Assembly (NCBI RefSeq): GCF_002111585.1
Contig: NZ_LUTP01000019.1
Span: 1 to 64,000 of the forward strand
Direction: 5' to 3'
Length of the DNA stretch: 64,000 bases
Source: Lonsdalea iberica
Lineage (GTDB): Bacteria > Pseudomonadota > Gammaproteobacteria > Enterobacterales > Enterobacteriaceae
Shown: positions 10,187 through 18,946 of the stretch, one piece after another
Numbering within the stretch: the stretch's first letter is position 1
Layout: every line of letters begins with the position of its first letter
The notes under the pieces: model-generated
Told to the model about the DNA's origin: nothing
Seen by the model: only the letters and a program-made list of their open reading frames with translations
Databases searched by the model: none
Made by a program: the position numbers and the translations under genes

Positions 10187-10329
10187 CGCGCTCCACCTCG
10201 GCAACATTCAGAATACATTCGGCGCGAATGCAGTTATAATCGCGCCGCAAATTTTCTTGCGCGGGCGTATTTGACGCCGGTGCATCTCTCCCCCCGACGC
10301 CTGTGAAGGCGACACTCAGAGGTTGCTCA

Positions 10330-11211
10330 ATGAGCGAAAAGCTACAAAAAGTACTGGCGCGTGCAGGACATGGTTCACGCCGGGAAATCGAAACAATGAT
10401 TCAGGCAGGGCGCATCAGCGTCGATGGTAAAATCGCCACGCTCGGCGATCGCGTCGACGTGACCCAAGCGACCAAAGTGCGCATCGACGGTCATGTGGTG
10501 ACGGTGCGCGATACCGAAGATACGGTATGCCGGGTCTTGATGTACTACAAACCAGAAGGCGAACTGTGTACGCGCAGCGATCCTGACGGTCGTCCGACGG
10601 TGTTTGATCGCCTGCCTAAAATGCAGGGGGCCCGCTGGGTCGCGGTCGGTCGACTGGACGTTAACACCTCCGGTCTGCTGCTGTTTACCACCGACGGCGA
10701 GTTAGCGAACCGTTTGATGCACCCCAGCCGCGAAGTCGAACGTGAATATGCCGTTCGTGTCTTCGGCTCGGTTGACGACGATAAAATCAAACAACTGAGC
10801 AAAGGCGTACAGTTGGATGACGGCCCGGCATCGTTCCGCACTATCCGCTATCAGGGCGGCGAAGGCATGAACCAGTGGTATAATGTGACTCTGACGGAAG
10901 GACGTAACCGCGAAGTGCGTCGTCTGTGGGAAGCCGTCGGGGTTCAGGTTAGCCGCTTGATCCGCGTACGTTACGGCGACATCCAACTGCCGAAGAGCCT
11001 GCCGCGTGGTGGCTGGTCTGAAATGAAGTTGGAAGACGTCAACTATCTGCGTGAATTGGTCCAGTTGCCGCCCGAAACGGTGAGCAAACTGCCGGTTGAA
11101 CGTGAACGCCGTCGGATGAAAGCGCATCAGATCCGCCGTGCGGTGAAACGTCACAGCCAGGTGAGCGCTGCGCCAAGCCGCCGTAATCCGCCTTCCAAGC
11201 GTAACGGCTGA
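10330..11211 (+). CDS. rluB: 23S rRNA pseudouridine 2605 synthase
   Basis: A 293-residue RluB/RsuA-family enzyme. An N-terminal S4 RNA-binding domain ([22 protein letters not shown]) is followed by the catalytic domain with [27 protein letters not shown] (catalytic Asp in GRLDVNTSG) and [15 protein letters not shown]. The basic C-terminal tail is typical. It modifies U2605 of 23S rRNA. I chose the ATG at 10330 because it gives the SEKLQKVL start; the upstream frame to 10303 lacks family similarity. A strong terminator follows. E. coli has btuR next, which is absent here. Confidence 0.96.
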   Translation: MSEKLQKVLARAGHGSRREIETMIQAGRISVDGKIATLGDRVDVTQATKVRIDGHVVTVRDTEDTVCRVLMYYKPEGELCTRSDPDGRPTVFDRLPKMQGARWVAVGRLDVNTSGLLLFTTDGELANRLMHPSREVEREYAVRVFGSVDDDKIKQLSKGVQLDDGPASFRTIRYQGGEGMNQWYNVTLTEGRNREVRRLWEAVGVQVSRLIRVRYGDIQLPKSLPRGGWSEMKLEDVNYLRELVQLPPETVSKLPVERERRRMKAHQIRRAVKRHSQVSAAPSRRNPPSKRNG

Positions 11212-11217
11212 TTTATG

Positions 11218-11254
11218 ACGGGATACCCAATCCATACGGTATCCCGTTTTATTT
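11218..11254 (+). terminator. Rho-independent terminator after rluB
   Basis: A perfect 10-base stem (ACGGGATACC / GGTATCCCGT) with a 10-base loop, followed by TTTTATTT, begins 7 bases after the rluB stop codon. Confidence 0.93.
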
Positions 11255-11298
11255 CTCTATAACATCTGTCTTATCAATACAGTCTTATTCCGCCTGCG

Positions 11299-12060
11299 TT
11301 ATTCCGCTGCTCCTGGTTTTCTTCTCGGCTGAGCATCAAAACTCATTCCCGTCTTACGTCGACTGTCATCGCCCATAAGATACAAATAGAGCGGCATGAT
11401 ATCCGCTGGCGTTTTCAGTTTTTTTGGATCTTCCTCAGGGAAGGCAGAAGCCCGCATTGATGTTCTCGTTCCGCCTGGATTGATGCAGTTCACCCGCAAA
11501 TTACGATGACGATACTCTTCGGCCAGCACCTGCATCATGCCCTCGGTAGCGAATTTGGAAACGGCATAGGCGCCCCAGCCCGCGCGGCCTTCGCGCCCCA
11601 CGCTGGAGCTGGTGAAAACGAGTGAAGGGCTGGACGATTTGAGGAGCAAGGGAAGTAGCGCTTGCGTGAGCATAAAGGTGGCGTTCACGTTGACCTGCAT
11701 CACCTGTTGCCAAACGTCGGCCGACTGTTCCGTCATGGGGGCGATCTGCCCCAGCAACCCGGCGTTGTGCAGGACGCCGTCCAAACGCGGCATCGCCTGG
11801 CTCAGCGCCTCCGCGATCTGTTGAAATTGAGCCGGATTAGCCGACAGCATGTCGCACGGAATCAAGTAGCTATGGGCACCGCACTCTTCTTGGATCTGCT
11901 GCTCCACAGCGCGCAGTTTGCTCTCGGTACGACCCAGTAGCACCAGGCGGGCGCCATAGCGGGCATAGGTCAGCGCGGCTTCGCGTCCGATGCCGTCGCC
12001 CGCGCCGGTCACCAGAATAATGCGTTGTTTTAGCAAGTCGTTTTTAGGCTGATAGTACAC
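11299..12060 (-). CDS. yciK: YciK, short-chain dehydrogenase/reductase
   Basis: A 253-residue classical SDR. It has the cofactor motif LVTGAGDGIG near residue 18, LVLLGRTESKL (Arg suggests NADP(H)), LHNAGLLG, the catalytic SSSVGREGRAGWGAYAVSKFA with Ser and YxxxK, and the NPGGTRTSMRASAFPEE segment after the active site. The physiological substrate is not established. Length and sequence agree with E. coli YciK (252). It is transcribed toward rluB. The E. coli neighbour btuR is missing from the gap between them. Confidence 0.94.
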   Translation of the reverse strand: MYYQPKNDLLKQRIILVTGAGDGIGREAALTYARYGARLVLLGRTESKLRAVEQQIQEECGAHSYLIPCDMLSANPAQFQQIAEALSQAMPRLDGVLHNAGLLGQIAPMTEQSADVWQQVMQVNVNATFMLTQALLPLLLKSSSPSLVFTSSSVGREGRAGWGAYAVSKFATEGMMQVLAEEYRHRNLRVNCINPGGTRTSMRASAFPEEDPKKLKTPADIMPLYLYLMGDDSRRKTGMSFDAQPRRKPGAAE

Positions 12061-12379
12061 GTCAATGTCCTCTTTCCGTCGTCAAACCAGACGCTGAACG
12101 AAGGGGGATGGCTGTCGGCCACGTAGGGCGGCCTGAATCCGGAATCGATTTAGGCAGGTATAAATAGAGGATTTATGCCTGAAACGATAGGCACTTTCAA
12201 TCAGACTGGGGCGAATTCAGGGCGGTGCGTTGGAAAAAACAGCGAAAGTGTGAATTTCATTGCTGAGGCATCGCCATTACGTATGGCATACGCTACGTTA
12301 TGACACTGATGTTAGGCAACCCAAGCAGGGGCGCTGGCGAAGTCAGTTCCCTGCTCGTCATAGAATAAGAGGCGGTATC
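12061..12379. other. Divergent intergenic region yciK-sohB
   Basis: About 320 bases holding the promoters of two divergent genes. Apart from a small imperfect inverted repeat (GCCT...AGGC near 12176-12191) I see no recognisable operator, RNA gene or open frame. Confidence 0.4.
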
Positions 12380-13426
12380 GTGGAATTAGTGGCTTTATAT
12401 GGATTATTTCTGGCAAAGACGTTGACCGTGGTGGTCGCCATCGGTGCGCTGGTGGTGCTGACCGTCGGCCTGTCTCAGCGAAAACGTCAGCGCAGCGGCG
12501 AGCTGCAGGTTATCGACCTCGGCGAACAGTACCGCGGCGTGCAGCAGGAAATGGAAAGTGCGGCATTGAGCGACGCGGAACGCAAGGCGCTGGAAAAAAA
12601 GCATAAAAAAGAGGAAAAGGCGAAAGCTCGGCTTGAAAAGCAGCGCAGTCGGCGCGGCGAGGAAGCGCACGGCAAACCCAGCCTGTATGTGCTTGACTTC
12701 AACGGCAGTATGGACGCCTCAGAAGTCAGTTCGCTGCGCGAGGAGATCTCCGCCGTGATGGCCGTAGCCCGCAACAACGATGAAGTGTTGCTAAGGCTTG
12801 AAAGCCCCGGCGGCGTGGTGCATGGCTACGGTCTGGCGGCCTCCCAGCTCCAGCGTTTGCGCGATAAAGGGATTCGTCTGACGGTGGCGGTGGATAAAGT
12901 CGCGGCCAGCGGGGGGTACATGATGGCCTGCGTGGCGGATCGCATTGTGGCGGCGCCGTTCGCTATCGTCGGTTCCATCGGCGTGGTTGCGCAGCTGCCT
13001 AACTTTAACCGGTTGCTGAAAAACAACGATATTGATGTCGAACTTCATACGGCGGGCGAATATAAACGTACCCTGACGCTGTTTGGTGAAAACACCGATG
13101 CCGGACGGGAGAAGTTCCGCGAAGAGCTGGATGTCACGCATCAGTTGTTTAAAGATTTCGTCAGTGAAATGCGTCCAGGTCTGGATATTAATGCGGTGGC
13201 GACGGGCGAGCACTGGTTCGGTACTCAGGCGAGGGCGTTGGGGCTGGTGGACGCGATTGGCACCAGCGACGATTTGCTGATAGCGGAGATGAATGCATTT
13301 AACATTCTGTCAGTGCACTATTCGCGCCGTAAGCGTCTGATGGATCGCTTCACCGGCAGCGCGGGGGCGACGCTGGAACGTCTGATGCTGCGCTGGTGGC
13401 AAAAAGGGCATCAGCCTCTTCTGTAA
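12380..13426 (+). CDS. sohB: Inner-membrane peptidase SohB (S49 family)
   Basis: A 348-residue S49-family peptidase. One N-terminal membrane segment (LVALYGLFLAKTLTVVVAIG onward) is followed by a charged Lys/Glu-rich linker of about residues 60-95. The protease domain begins at LYVLDFNGSMDASEVSSLREEI, with LRLESPGGVVHGYGLAASQL, the nucleophile Ser in DKVAASGGYMMACVAD, and the Lys of GEYKRTLTLFGENT. E. coli SohB is periplasm-facing and suppresses degP defects in multicopy. The start is the GTG at 12380, preceded by AGAGGCGGT, giving the E. coli length (349). The upstream frame to 12260 has no family similarity. Confidence 0.94.
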   Translation: MELVALYGLFLAKTLTVVVAIGALVVLTVGLSQRKRQRSGELQVIDLGEQYRGVQQEMESAALSDAERKALEKKHKKEEKAKARLEKQRSRRGEEAHGKPSLYVLDFNGSMDASEVSSLREEISAVMAVARNNDEVLLRLESPGGVVHGYGLAASQLQRLRDKGIRLTVAVDKVAASGGYMMACVADRIVAAPFAIVGSIGVVAQLPNFNRLLKNNDIDVELHTAGEYKRTLTLFGENTDAGREKFREELDVTHQLFKDFVSEMRPGLDINAVATGEHWFGTQARALGLVDAIGTSDDLLIAEMNAFNILSVHYSRRKRLMDRFTGSAGATLERLMLRWWQKGHQPLL

Positions 13427-13513
13427 CTTGCCCGTCCTGGCCCGCTGCCACGGCGGGCCAGGACTGAATCAAACTTCCTGCTTTGCGCTCCTCGACTCTT
13501 TTCCGCTGGCTAA

Positions 13514-13771
13514 CTAATCCTTCAGGCTGTATTTGTCTGACAGCTCGTGCGCCAAATATTTGAACATATTGAATACGGCGGTAGTCTTGCGCGAAGGAAG
13601 CCCTTCATCGTCAAGAAAATAGTCGCCGCGGAAAACCAGAACGCCGTTTTTTTGTTCGACATCGGTGGCTTCAATGCCTTGCAAATAGTCGTCGTGATTT
13701 TTGATAAGGGTGTTGGCTTCAGCCAGCAAGGTGGCGCGATCGATTGGGGTCTTTTCTTTATTCGTGTGCAT
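13514..13771 (-). CDS. yciN: YciN family protein
   Basis: An 85-residue DUF2498 protein. [27 protein letters not shown] and [29 protein letters not shown] follow E. coli YciN (83 residues) closely. Function is unknown. I chose the ATG at 13771 (MHTNKEKTP), preceded by AGGAG, rather than the upstream ATG at 13807, because it matches the family start. It is convergent with sohB and divergent from topA, as in E. coli. Confidence 0.94.
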   Translation of the reverse strand: MHTNKEKTPIDRATLLAEANTLIKNHDDYLQGIEATDVEQKNGVLVFRGDYFLDDEGLPSRKTTAVFNMFKYLAHELSDKYSLKD

Positions 13772-14205
13772 AACGCCTGTGCTCCTGCGGATAAAATTCT
13801 GCCGCATTGTACTGCCTGACGCCTTTACACGGCAAATTACCAGATTTTTATCTTACCTGTTTAAGTTCTCGCGGGGCGATCGGTGGCGAAAACCGCCTTT
13901 ACATGCTAATTAAGTTGCGTGGTCGCATTTATCAGGTAGAGTGTGGGATTTTCCATAGTCAAGCAGAATAATTTATTTACGCCGTGGATGATAACCGTTA
14001 ACTATGGTTACAATGCGGTAAATGACTATTCCCACGGGATCATAGAGTTGCGACGGATCCGCGGTGCCTGCGAGCCCGTGAAGACAAGAACAGAACGATG
14101 TTCCTCGCAGCCGAAAGCGAATTGAGCTGGGGTGATGACGGTTATCATCCCGTGTTGGTAAAGATTTTTTCTTTTCTCAAAGAATTCAGTAGGTAACAAT
14201 AAATT
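13772..14205. other. Upstream region of topA
   Basis: About 430 bases between the divergent yciN and topA. In E. coli this interval carries several topA promoters, including heat-shock and Fis-regulated ones. I cannot assign individual promoter elements with confidence. There is no convincing open frame or RNA gene. Confidence 0.4.
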
Positions 14206-16803
14206 ATGGGTAAAGCTCTCGTCATAGTTGAGTCCCCGGCAAAAGCCAAAACGATCAATAAGTATCTTGGCAATAACTATGTGGTTAAATCCAGCGTCGG
14301 TCATGTGCGTGACCTGCCGACCAGCGGCTCTGCGAGTAAAAAGAGCGCGGATTCTGCACAGGGAAAAACCAAAAAAGCGCCTAAAAAAGATGAAAAGACC
14401 GCACTGGTCAATCGTATGGGCGTGGATCCCTATCATGACTGGGAGGCAAATTACGAGATCCTGCCGGGCAAGGAGAAAGTGGTTGCCGAGCTGAAAACGT
14501 TGGCGGAGAACGCTGAACACGTCTATCTCGCAACCGACCTTGACCGCGAAGGGGAGGCCATTGCCTGGCACCTGCGGGAAATCATTGGTGGAGATGAAAC
14601 GCGCTTCAGTCGCGTCGTGTTTAACGAAATCACCAAAAACGCGATCCAGCAAGCGTTCGAAAATCCGGGCGAGCTGAATATCGACCGTGTTAATGCTCAG
14701 CAGGCCCGTCGATTCATGGACCGGGTCGTGGGGTACATGGTCTCGCCGTTGCTGTGGAAAAAGATCGCCCGTGGCTTGTCCGCCGGACGCGTCCAGTCCG
14801 TCGCGGTGCGCCTGGTGGTGGATCGCGAGCGTGAAATCAAAGTGTTCGTTCCTGAAGAGTATTGGGAACTTCACGCGGACCTGCTGGCGTCAAGCGACAT
14901 CGCACTCAAAATGCAGGTCACGCATCTTAACGGCAAGCCTTTCAAACCGGTCAGCAAAACACAGACCCACGCGGCGGTTTCTCTGCTGGAGAAAGCCCGC
15001 TATGTCGTCTCCGATCGCGAAGACAAACCGACTAGCAGCAAACCCGGTGCACCTTTTATTACCTCCACGCTGCAACAGGCTGCCAGTACACGTCTCAGCT
15101 TCGGCGTGAAGAAGACCATGATGATGGCGCAGCGGTTGTACGAAGCGGGTCACATCACCTATATGCGAACCGACTCCACCAACCTGAGTCAGGATGCGCT
15201 GGAGATGGTTCGCGGCTTTATCGGCGACGAATTCGGTCAACGCTACCTGCCGGACGCGCCTAATCACTACAGCAGCAAAGAGAACTCCCAGGAAGCGCAT
15301 GAAGCGATTCGTCCTTCCGACGTCAACGTGCAGTCCGAACAGTTAAAAGATATGGAGCCGGATGCGCAGCGGTTGTATCAGCTGATCTGGCGTCAGTTCG
15401 TCGCCTGTCAGATGACGCCGGCGCAGTACGACTCAACAACGCTGACGGTCAGTGCCGGCGACTACCAGTTGCGCGCCAAGGGCCGCACGCTGCGCTTCGA
15501 CGGTTGGACCAAAGTGATGCCCGCACTGCGCAAGAATGATGAAGATCGTTCTCTGCCAGCGGTCGAGGTAGGCGAATCCCTCACGCTCGACAAGCTGTTG
15601 CCGAGCCAGCATTTCACCAAGCCGCCTGCGCGTTACAGCGAAGCGTCTTTGGTTAAAGAGCTGGAAAAGCGTGGGATTGGTCGTCCTTCCACCTACGCCT
15701 CCATCATTTCGACCATTCAGGATCGTGGCTACGTTCGCGTCGAGAACCGCCGTTTCTACGCGGAAAAAATGGGCGAAATCGTCACCGATCGCCTGGAAGA
15801 AAATTTCCGTGAACTGATGAGCTACGATTTTACCGCACGCATGGAAAGCAGCCTCGACCAGGTCGCCAACAATCAGGCGAAGTGGAAAGCCGTGCTGGAT
15901 GAGTTCTTCGACGAGTTCACTAAGCGTCTGGAAACGGCCGAGCTGGATCCGGAAGCGGGGGGGATGAAGCCGAACCAGATGGTGCTGACCAGCATCGATT
16001 GCCCAACCTGTAGCCGCAAGATGGGGATTCGTACCGCCAGCACCGGCGTGTTCCTGGGCTGCTCCGGCTATGCGCTGACGCCGAAAGAACGCTGCAAAAC
16101 GACGATTAACCTGATCCCGGAAGAGGAAGTACTGAATATCCTTGAAGGGGACGAGGCCGAAGCTCATGCGCTGCGCGCTCGCCGTCGTTGTCCGAAGTGC
16201 GGTACGGCAATGGACAGCTATCTGATCGACAATCAGCGCAAGCTGCACGTCTGCGGTAACAATCCGTCCTGCGACGGGTATGAGATCGAAATGGGCGAGT
16301 TCCGCCTGAAAGGTTACGACGGTCCGGTGGTTGAATGCGACAAGTGCGGCGCGGAAATGCATCTGAAAATGGGGCGTTTCGGTAAATACATGGCGTGCAC
16401 CAACGACGACTGCACCAACACGCGTAAGATCCTGCGCAGCGGCGAAGTCGCTCCGCCGAAAGAAGATCCGGTGCCGCTGCCAGAGCTGGCTTGCGAGAAA
16501 TCCGACGCCTATTTTGTGCTGCGAGACGGCGCCGCCGGTGTGTTCCTGGCCGCCAATACGTTCCCCAAATCGCGCGAAACGCGAGCGCCGCTGGTGGAAG
16601 AACTACTGCGATTTAAGGATCGGCTGCCGGAAAAACTGCGTTATTTGGCCGATGCGCCCGTCAACGACGGTGCGGGCAACAAAACGCTGGTGCGTTACAG
16701 CCGCAAAACCAAACAGCAGTATGTCTCGTCTGAAAAAGACGGTAAGGCAACTGGCTGGTCCGCTTTCTACGTGGATGGCAAATGGGTTGAGACCAAGAAA
16801 TAA
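14206..16803 (+). CDS. topA: DNA topoisomerase I (type IA)
   Basis: An 865-residue type IA topoisomerase that relaxes negative supercoils (865 in E. coli). The Toprim domain begins [21 protein letters not shown] and contains [17 protein letters not shown]. The active-site Tyr lies in [13 protein letters not shown]. Three C-terminal zinc fingers are visible: CPTCSRKMG...[13 protein letters not shown]...CGNNPSC, and CDKCGAEM...CTNDDC, followed by the basic C-terminal ribbon domains. There is a clear stop and a terminator 50 bases on. cysB, the next gene in E. coli, is replaced here by the hrpW/dspE block. Confidence 0.98.
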   Translation: MGKALVIVESPAKAKTINKYLGNNYVVKSSVGHVRDLPTSGSASKKSADSAQGKTKKAPKKDEKTALVNRMGVDPYHDWEANYEILPGKEKVVAELKTLAENAEHVYLATDLDREGEAIAWHLREIIGGDETRFSRVVFNEITKNAIQQAFENPGELNIDRVNAQQARRFMDRVVGYMVSPLLWKKIARGLSAGRVQSVAVRLVVDREREIKVFVPEEYWELHADLLASSDIALKMQVTHLNGKPFKPVSKTQTHAAVSLLEKARYVVSDREDKPTSSKPGAPFITSTLQQAASTRLSFGVKKTMMMAQRLYEAGHITYMRTDSTNLSQDALEMVRGFIGDEFGQRYLPDAPNHYSSKENSQEAHEAIRPSDVNVQSEQLKDMEPDAQRLYQLIWRQFVACQMTPAQYDSTTLTVSAGDYQLRAKGRTLRFDGWTKVMPALRKNDEDRSLPAVEVGESLTLDKLLPSQHFTKPPARYSEASLVKELEKRGIGRPSTYASIISTIQDRGYVRVENRRFYAEKMGEIVTDRLEENFRELMSYDFTARMESSLDQVANNQAKWKAVLDEFFDEFTKRLETAELDPEAGGMKPNQMVLTSIDCPTCSRKMGIRTASTGVFLGCSGYALTPKERCKTTINLIPEEEVLNILEGDEAEAHALRARRRCPKCGTAMDSYLIDNQRKLHVCGNNPSCDGYEIEMGEFRLKGYDGPVVECDKCGAEMHLKMGRFGKYMACTNDDCTNTRKILRSGEVAPPKEDPVPLPELACEKSDAYFVLRDGAAGVFLAANTFPKSRETRAPLVEELLRFKDRLPEKLRYLADAPVNDGAGNKTLVRYSRKTKQQYVSSEKDGKATGWSAFYVDGKWVETKK

Positions 16804-16856
16804 TTTTCACTCTGGCTGAGACGTCACGTCGTGCCGTTCGACAGGTAAGAAGATGA

Positions 16857-16888
16857 AACGAGGCTGTCTCTGACGGCCTCGTTTTTTT
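16857..16888 (+). terminator. Rho-independent terminator after topA
   Basis: The stem ACGAGGC / GCCTCGT with an 11-base loop is followed by seven T residues. It ends the topA transcript just before the effector block. Confidence 0.92.
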
Positions 16889-16951
16889 ATCGTACGATGG
16901 CACTCTTTCCTGCACTTTGGAAGTGATATCGGTCGCCGTCATTGCGCACGG

Positions 16952-17326
16952 CTATGCCTCTGGGCAAAGCCCACCGCACCGACCATCCGTACGACGCTGA
17001 GCCTGAAGGGCAATCAGATGGTCGGCAATAGCCCGGATAACCCAAAATGCCGTCTGCCCGATTTCGCTATTCAAGTCAGGCGCCAGACCATTCCCCGAGG
17101 ACTGCAAAAAGTCCGCTTCCAGTGAATCCACGAATACGTCGAAATCAAACAGGCCAGTCCGTGGTTGATCCTTCTGGCCTAATATCTGACGCATTCGCGA
17201 CAACACCAGGTGGATCGCCTTATCGAACGCACGTTTTTCGGCGGGCGACAGCGAACCGCCCGGCGTGACCAGGTCACGCCAACGGGGGGAGACGTCGTGG
17301 GATAGAGAGGACGTTCCGCCATTCAT
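16952..17326 (-). CDS. Small gene downstream of hrpW, unknown function
   Basis: A 124-residue soluble protein that I do not recognise. It has no signal peptide or membrane segment. The middle (about residues 25-50, SPAEKRAFDKAIHLVLSRMRQIL) and the C-terminal half (EIGQTAFWVIRAIADHLIALQAQ) look helical and amphipathic. Its ATG lies one base after the hrpW stop codon (AGGTGAGCTGAG precedes it), so it is co-transcribed and probably translationally coupled with hrpW under the hrp box at 18786-18813. Size and position would suit a secretion chaperone or small effector, but this is inference from context only. The frame is intact, unlike hrpW. Confidence 0.7.
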   Translation of the reverse strand: MNGGTSSLSHDVSPRWRDLVTPGGSLSPAEKRAFDKAIHLVLSRMRQILGQKDQPRTGLFDFDVFVDSLEADFLQSSGNGLAPDLNSEIGQTAFWVIRAIADHLIALQAQRRTDGRCGGLCPEA

Positions 17327-17327
17327 C

Positions 17328-18709
17328 TCAGCTCACCTGTAATGCGGCCGAGGTCGGCACTTTAAATGGATTATTGACGTTACTCAGGCTGTTATTTTGG
17401 GCGGTGACGTTAAGCCCTTCGCTGTCGCTTTTAACAAAGGCAAACTTGCCGTTTTCCGCATCAACATGGCTGAGATTGAGATTCCAGTTTCCTTGCTGGC
17501 CACCGTTGGTTCTCACGAAGGTGCCGAAGTCTTGAACCTTAAAATTATCCACAATGAAGTGGGCGTCCGCATTCAATTGGAAGACTTTGTCGGAAGCGCC
17601 CTGCGCACTACTGTTGGTGATCGTGACATTGGCAGGATTGCCGGCGTTGTCCTTCACCGTTAACGCATCCTCGCCGACGTTGGTCCAGTGAACATTATCA
17701 ATCGTGGCGTCGCCGTGCAGGTGAATGCCATCCGCGGCGTTATCGCCAAAAATGACGTTTTTCACTGAGCCGCCGTCTGCGACTTCAAACAGCGGTTTCT
17801 GTCCTTCCGTTTGGCTGCCGTTGCCTAACCTCGCCCCCGCGACATAGGTTTTCCCCTGGCCGTCGAAGGTTTCCCCGGCACCGACTTTGATCGGCTCGTT
17901 GACGACAACTGCATTGGCGTTATCGGCGGCAGGGAAACTGACGGCTGCGCTCTGACCGTTTGCGGACGGCGTTTCGTTAGAAGGCGCTGGGGAACTCGTC
18001 AATGGCGGGTGGCTGCCATCGGTTCCCAGCAGCGTTGTTCCTCCGAGGGACGAAGGCATTGTCTCCGTGAGCTTGGGCGACTCCACCGCGGAGCCTGACG
18101 TGCGATTGATCGGCTGCGAGCCGGGCACGGCGGATGCGCCGCTGCTGCTGGTGCCCCCCTCTTGTGGTTGGCCGAACGGAATCCTTTGGTTATCCATCAG
18201 CATAGCGATCAGTTGCAGCAGCGTTTGAGACAGTGGGTCGCTGCTAAGCTGCCCACCGCCATCCTGTGTCGGCGAAAGGCTGCCTTGCAGTGCGTGGCTT
18301 CCGGCATTCTGCAAAGTGTCGCGGCTCAGATCTTGTGGATGCGCTGCTGTGGAGATATTGCTCTGCTGCGTACTTTGCCCATTTTGCGGCATCAGCGTAT
18401 CTAATAGCTGACCGAGCATCTCAAGCAGGTTTCGCTGATTTTGTCCGTCCTGGCCTCTGATATCGCCTGCGGCGGCACGGCGGTCATCCGCGGGGCGACC
18501 GCCCTCAGATCCCCCTGACTAGCCGCCTCAAGGGTCAGCAGCAGTGCCGCCAACAGTTTAGCCACGCTGTCGAGTGCCGTTTGATGTTCTGTGGTGCTGG
18601 CGTCGGTGTTCTGCCTTTCCGTTGACAGGTTTTGGGAAGTGACGCTGTCCAGACTGGCATTATTCATGCCGAAACCGGGCAGAGTAAGCGTGATGTTCAG
18701 GTCTGACAT
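17328..18709 (-). pseudogene. hrpW: hrpW, harpin/pectate-lyase-like effector, frameshifted
   Basis: HrpW is a type III-secreted harpin with an N-terminal harpin part and a C-terminal PL3 pectate-lyase-like domain. The start codon is at 18709 and the frame runs through SVAKLLAALLLTLEAASQGD. At a run of five C on the plus strand (18511-18515, G5 in the mRNA) it leaves the coding frame, which resumes with GGSEGGRPADDRRAAAGD and continues to 17328. One more G restores a 460-codon gene, close to the 447 residues of Erwinia amylovora HrpW. The C-terminal domain (about residues 275-460) keeps the PL3 pattern DGIHLHGDATIDNVHWTNVGEDALTVK (shown in parts across 17640-17730). The middle is Ser/Gly/Pro-rich. 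A HrpL promoter lies upstream. It is a pseudogene if the sequence is right, or a sequencing indel or slippage site otherwise. Confidence 0.88.
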
Positions 18710-18785
18710 AGCGAGTGCCTCCGTAAGATGTGGTTGAGTGAAAAACAGGCTGTGACGAATTTTGAATCGACGGTTCGCCGTTATG

Positions 18786-18813
18786 TGGGTGGTTCAAATA
18801 TTCGCCGGGTTCC
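18786..18813 (-). promoter_or_regulatory. hrp box (HrpL-dependent promoter) of hrpW
   Basis: On the minus strand GGAACC (18813-18808), a 15-base spacer and CCACCCA (18792-18786) match the hrp-box consensus GGAACC-N15/16-CCACNNA exactly. It lies about 77 bases upstream of the hrpW start codon. HrpL is the ECF sigma factor of Hrp type III systems and is not in this window. Confidence 0.9.
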
Positions 18814-18874
18814 CGTCCCTCCGGCACACGAATGAAAAGGCGCACGCGTCCATCCCCCGTTTTCATTTCCGAGC

Positions 18875-18903
18875 GGAACCTGATGCCTTTTCCTGACCAC
18901 TTA
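18875..18903 (+). promoter_or_regulatory. hrp box (HrpL-dependent promoter) of dspE
   Basis: GGAACC (18875-18880), a 16-base spacer and CCACTTA (18897-18903) form a perfect hrp box 43 bases upstream of the dspE ATG. With the hrpW box it makes a back-to-back pair driving divergent effector genes. Confidence 0.93.
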
Positions 18904-18946
18904 CTCGGCAATCACCTTTCATCAAGAACATCCCTGGGGGACGGCT

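Noticed and set aside
18660..18911. Open frame over the hrpW/dspE promoter region on the minus strand
   Set aside because: It overlaps both hrp boxes and the hrpW start; no family resemblance.
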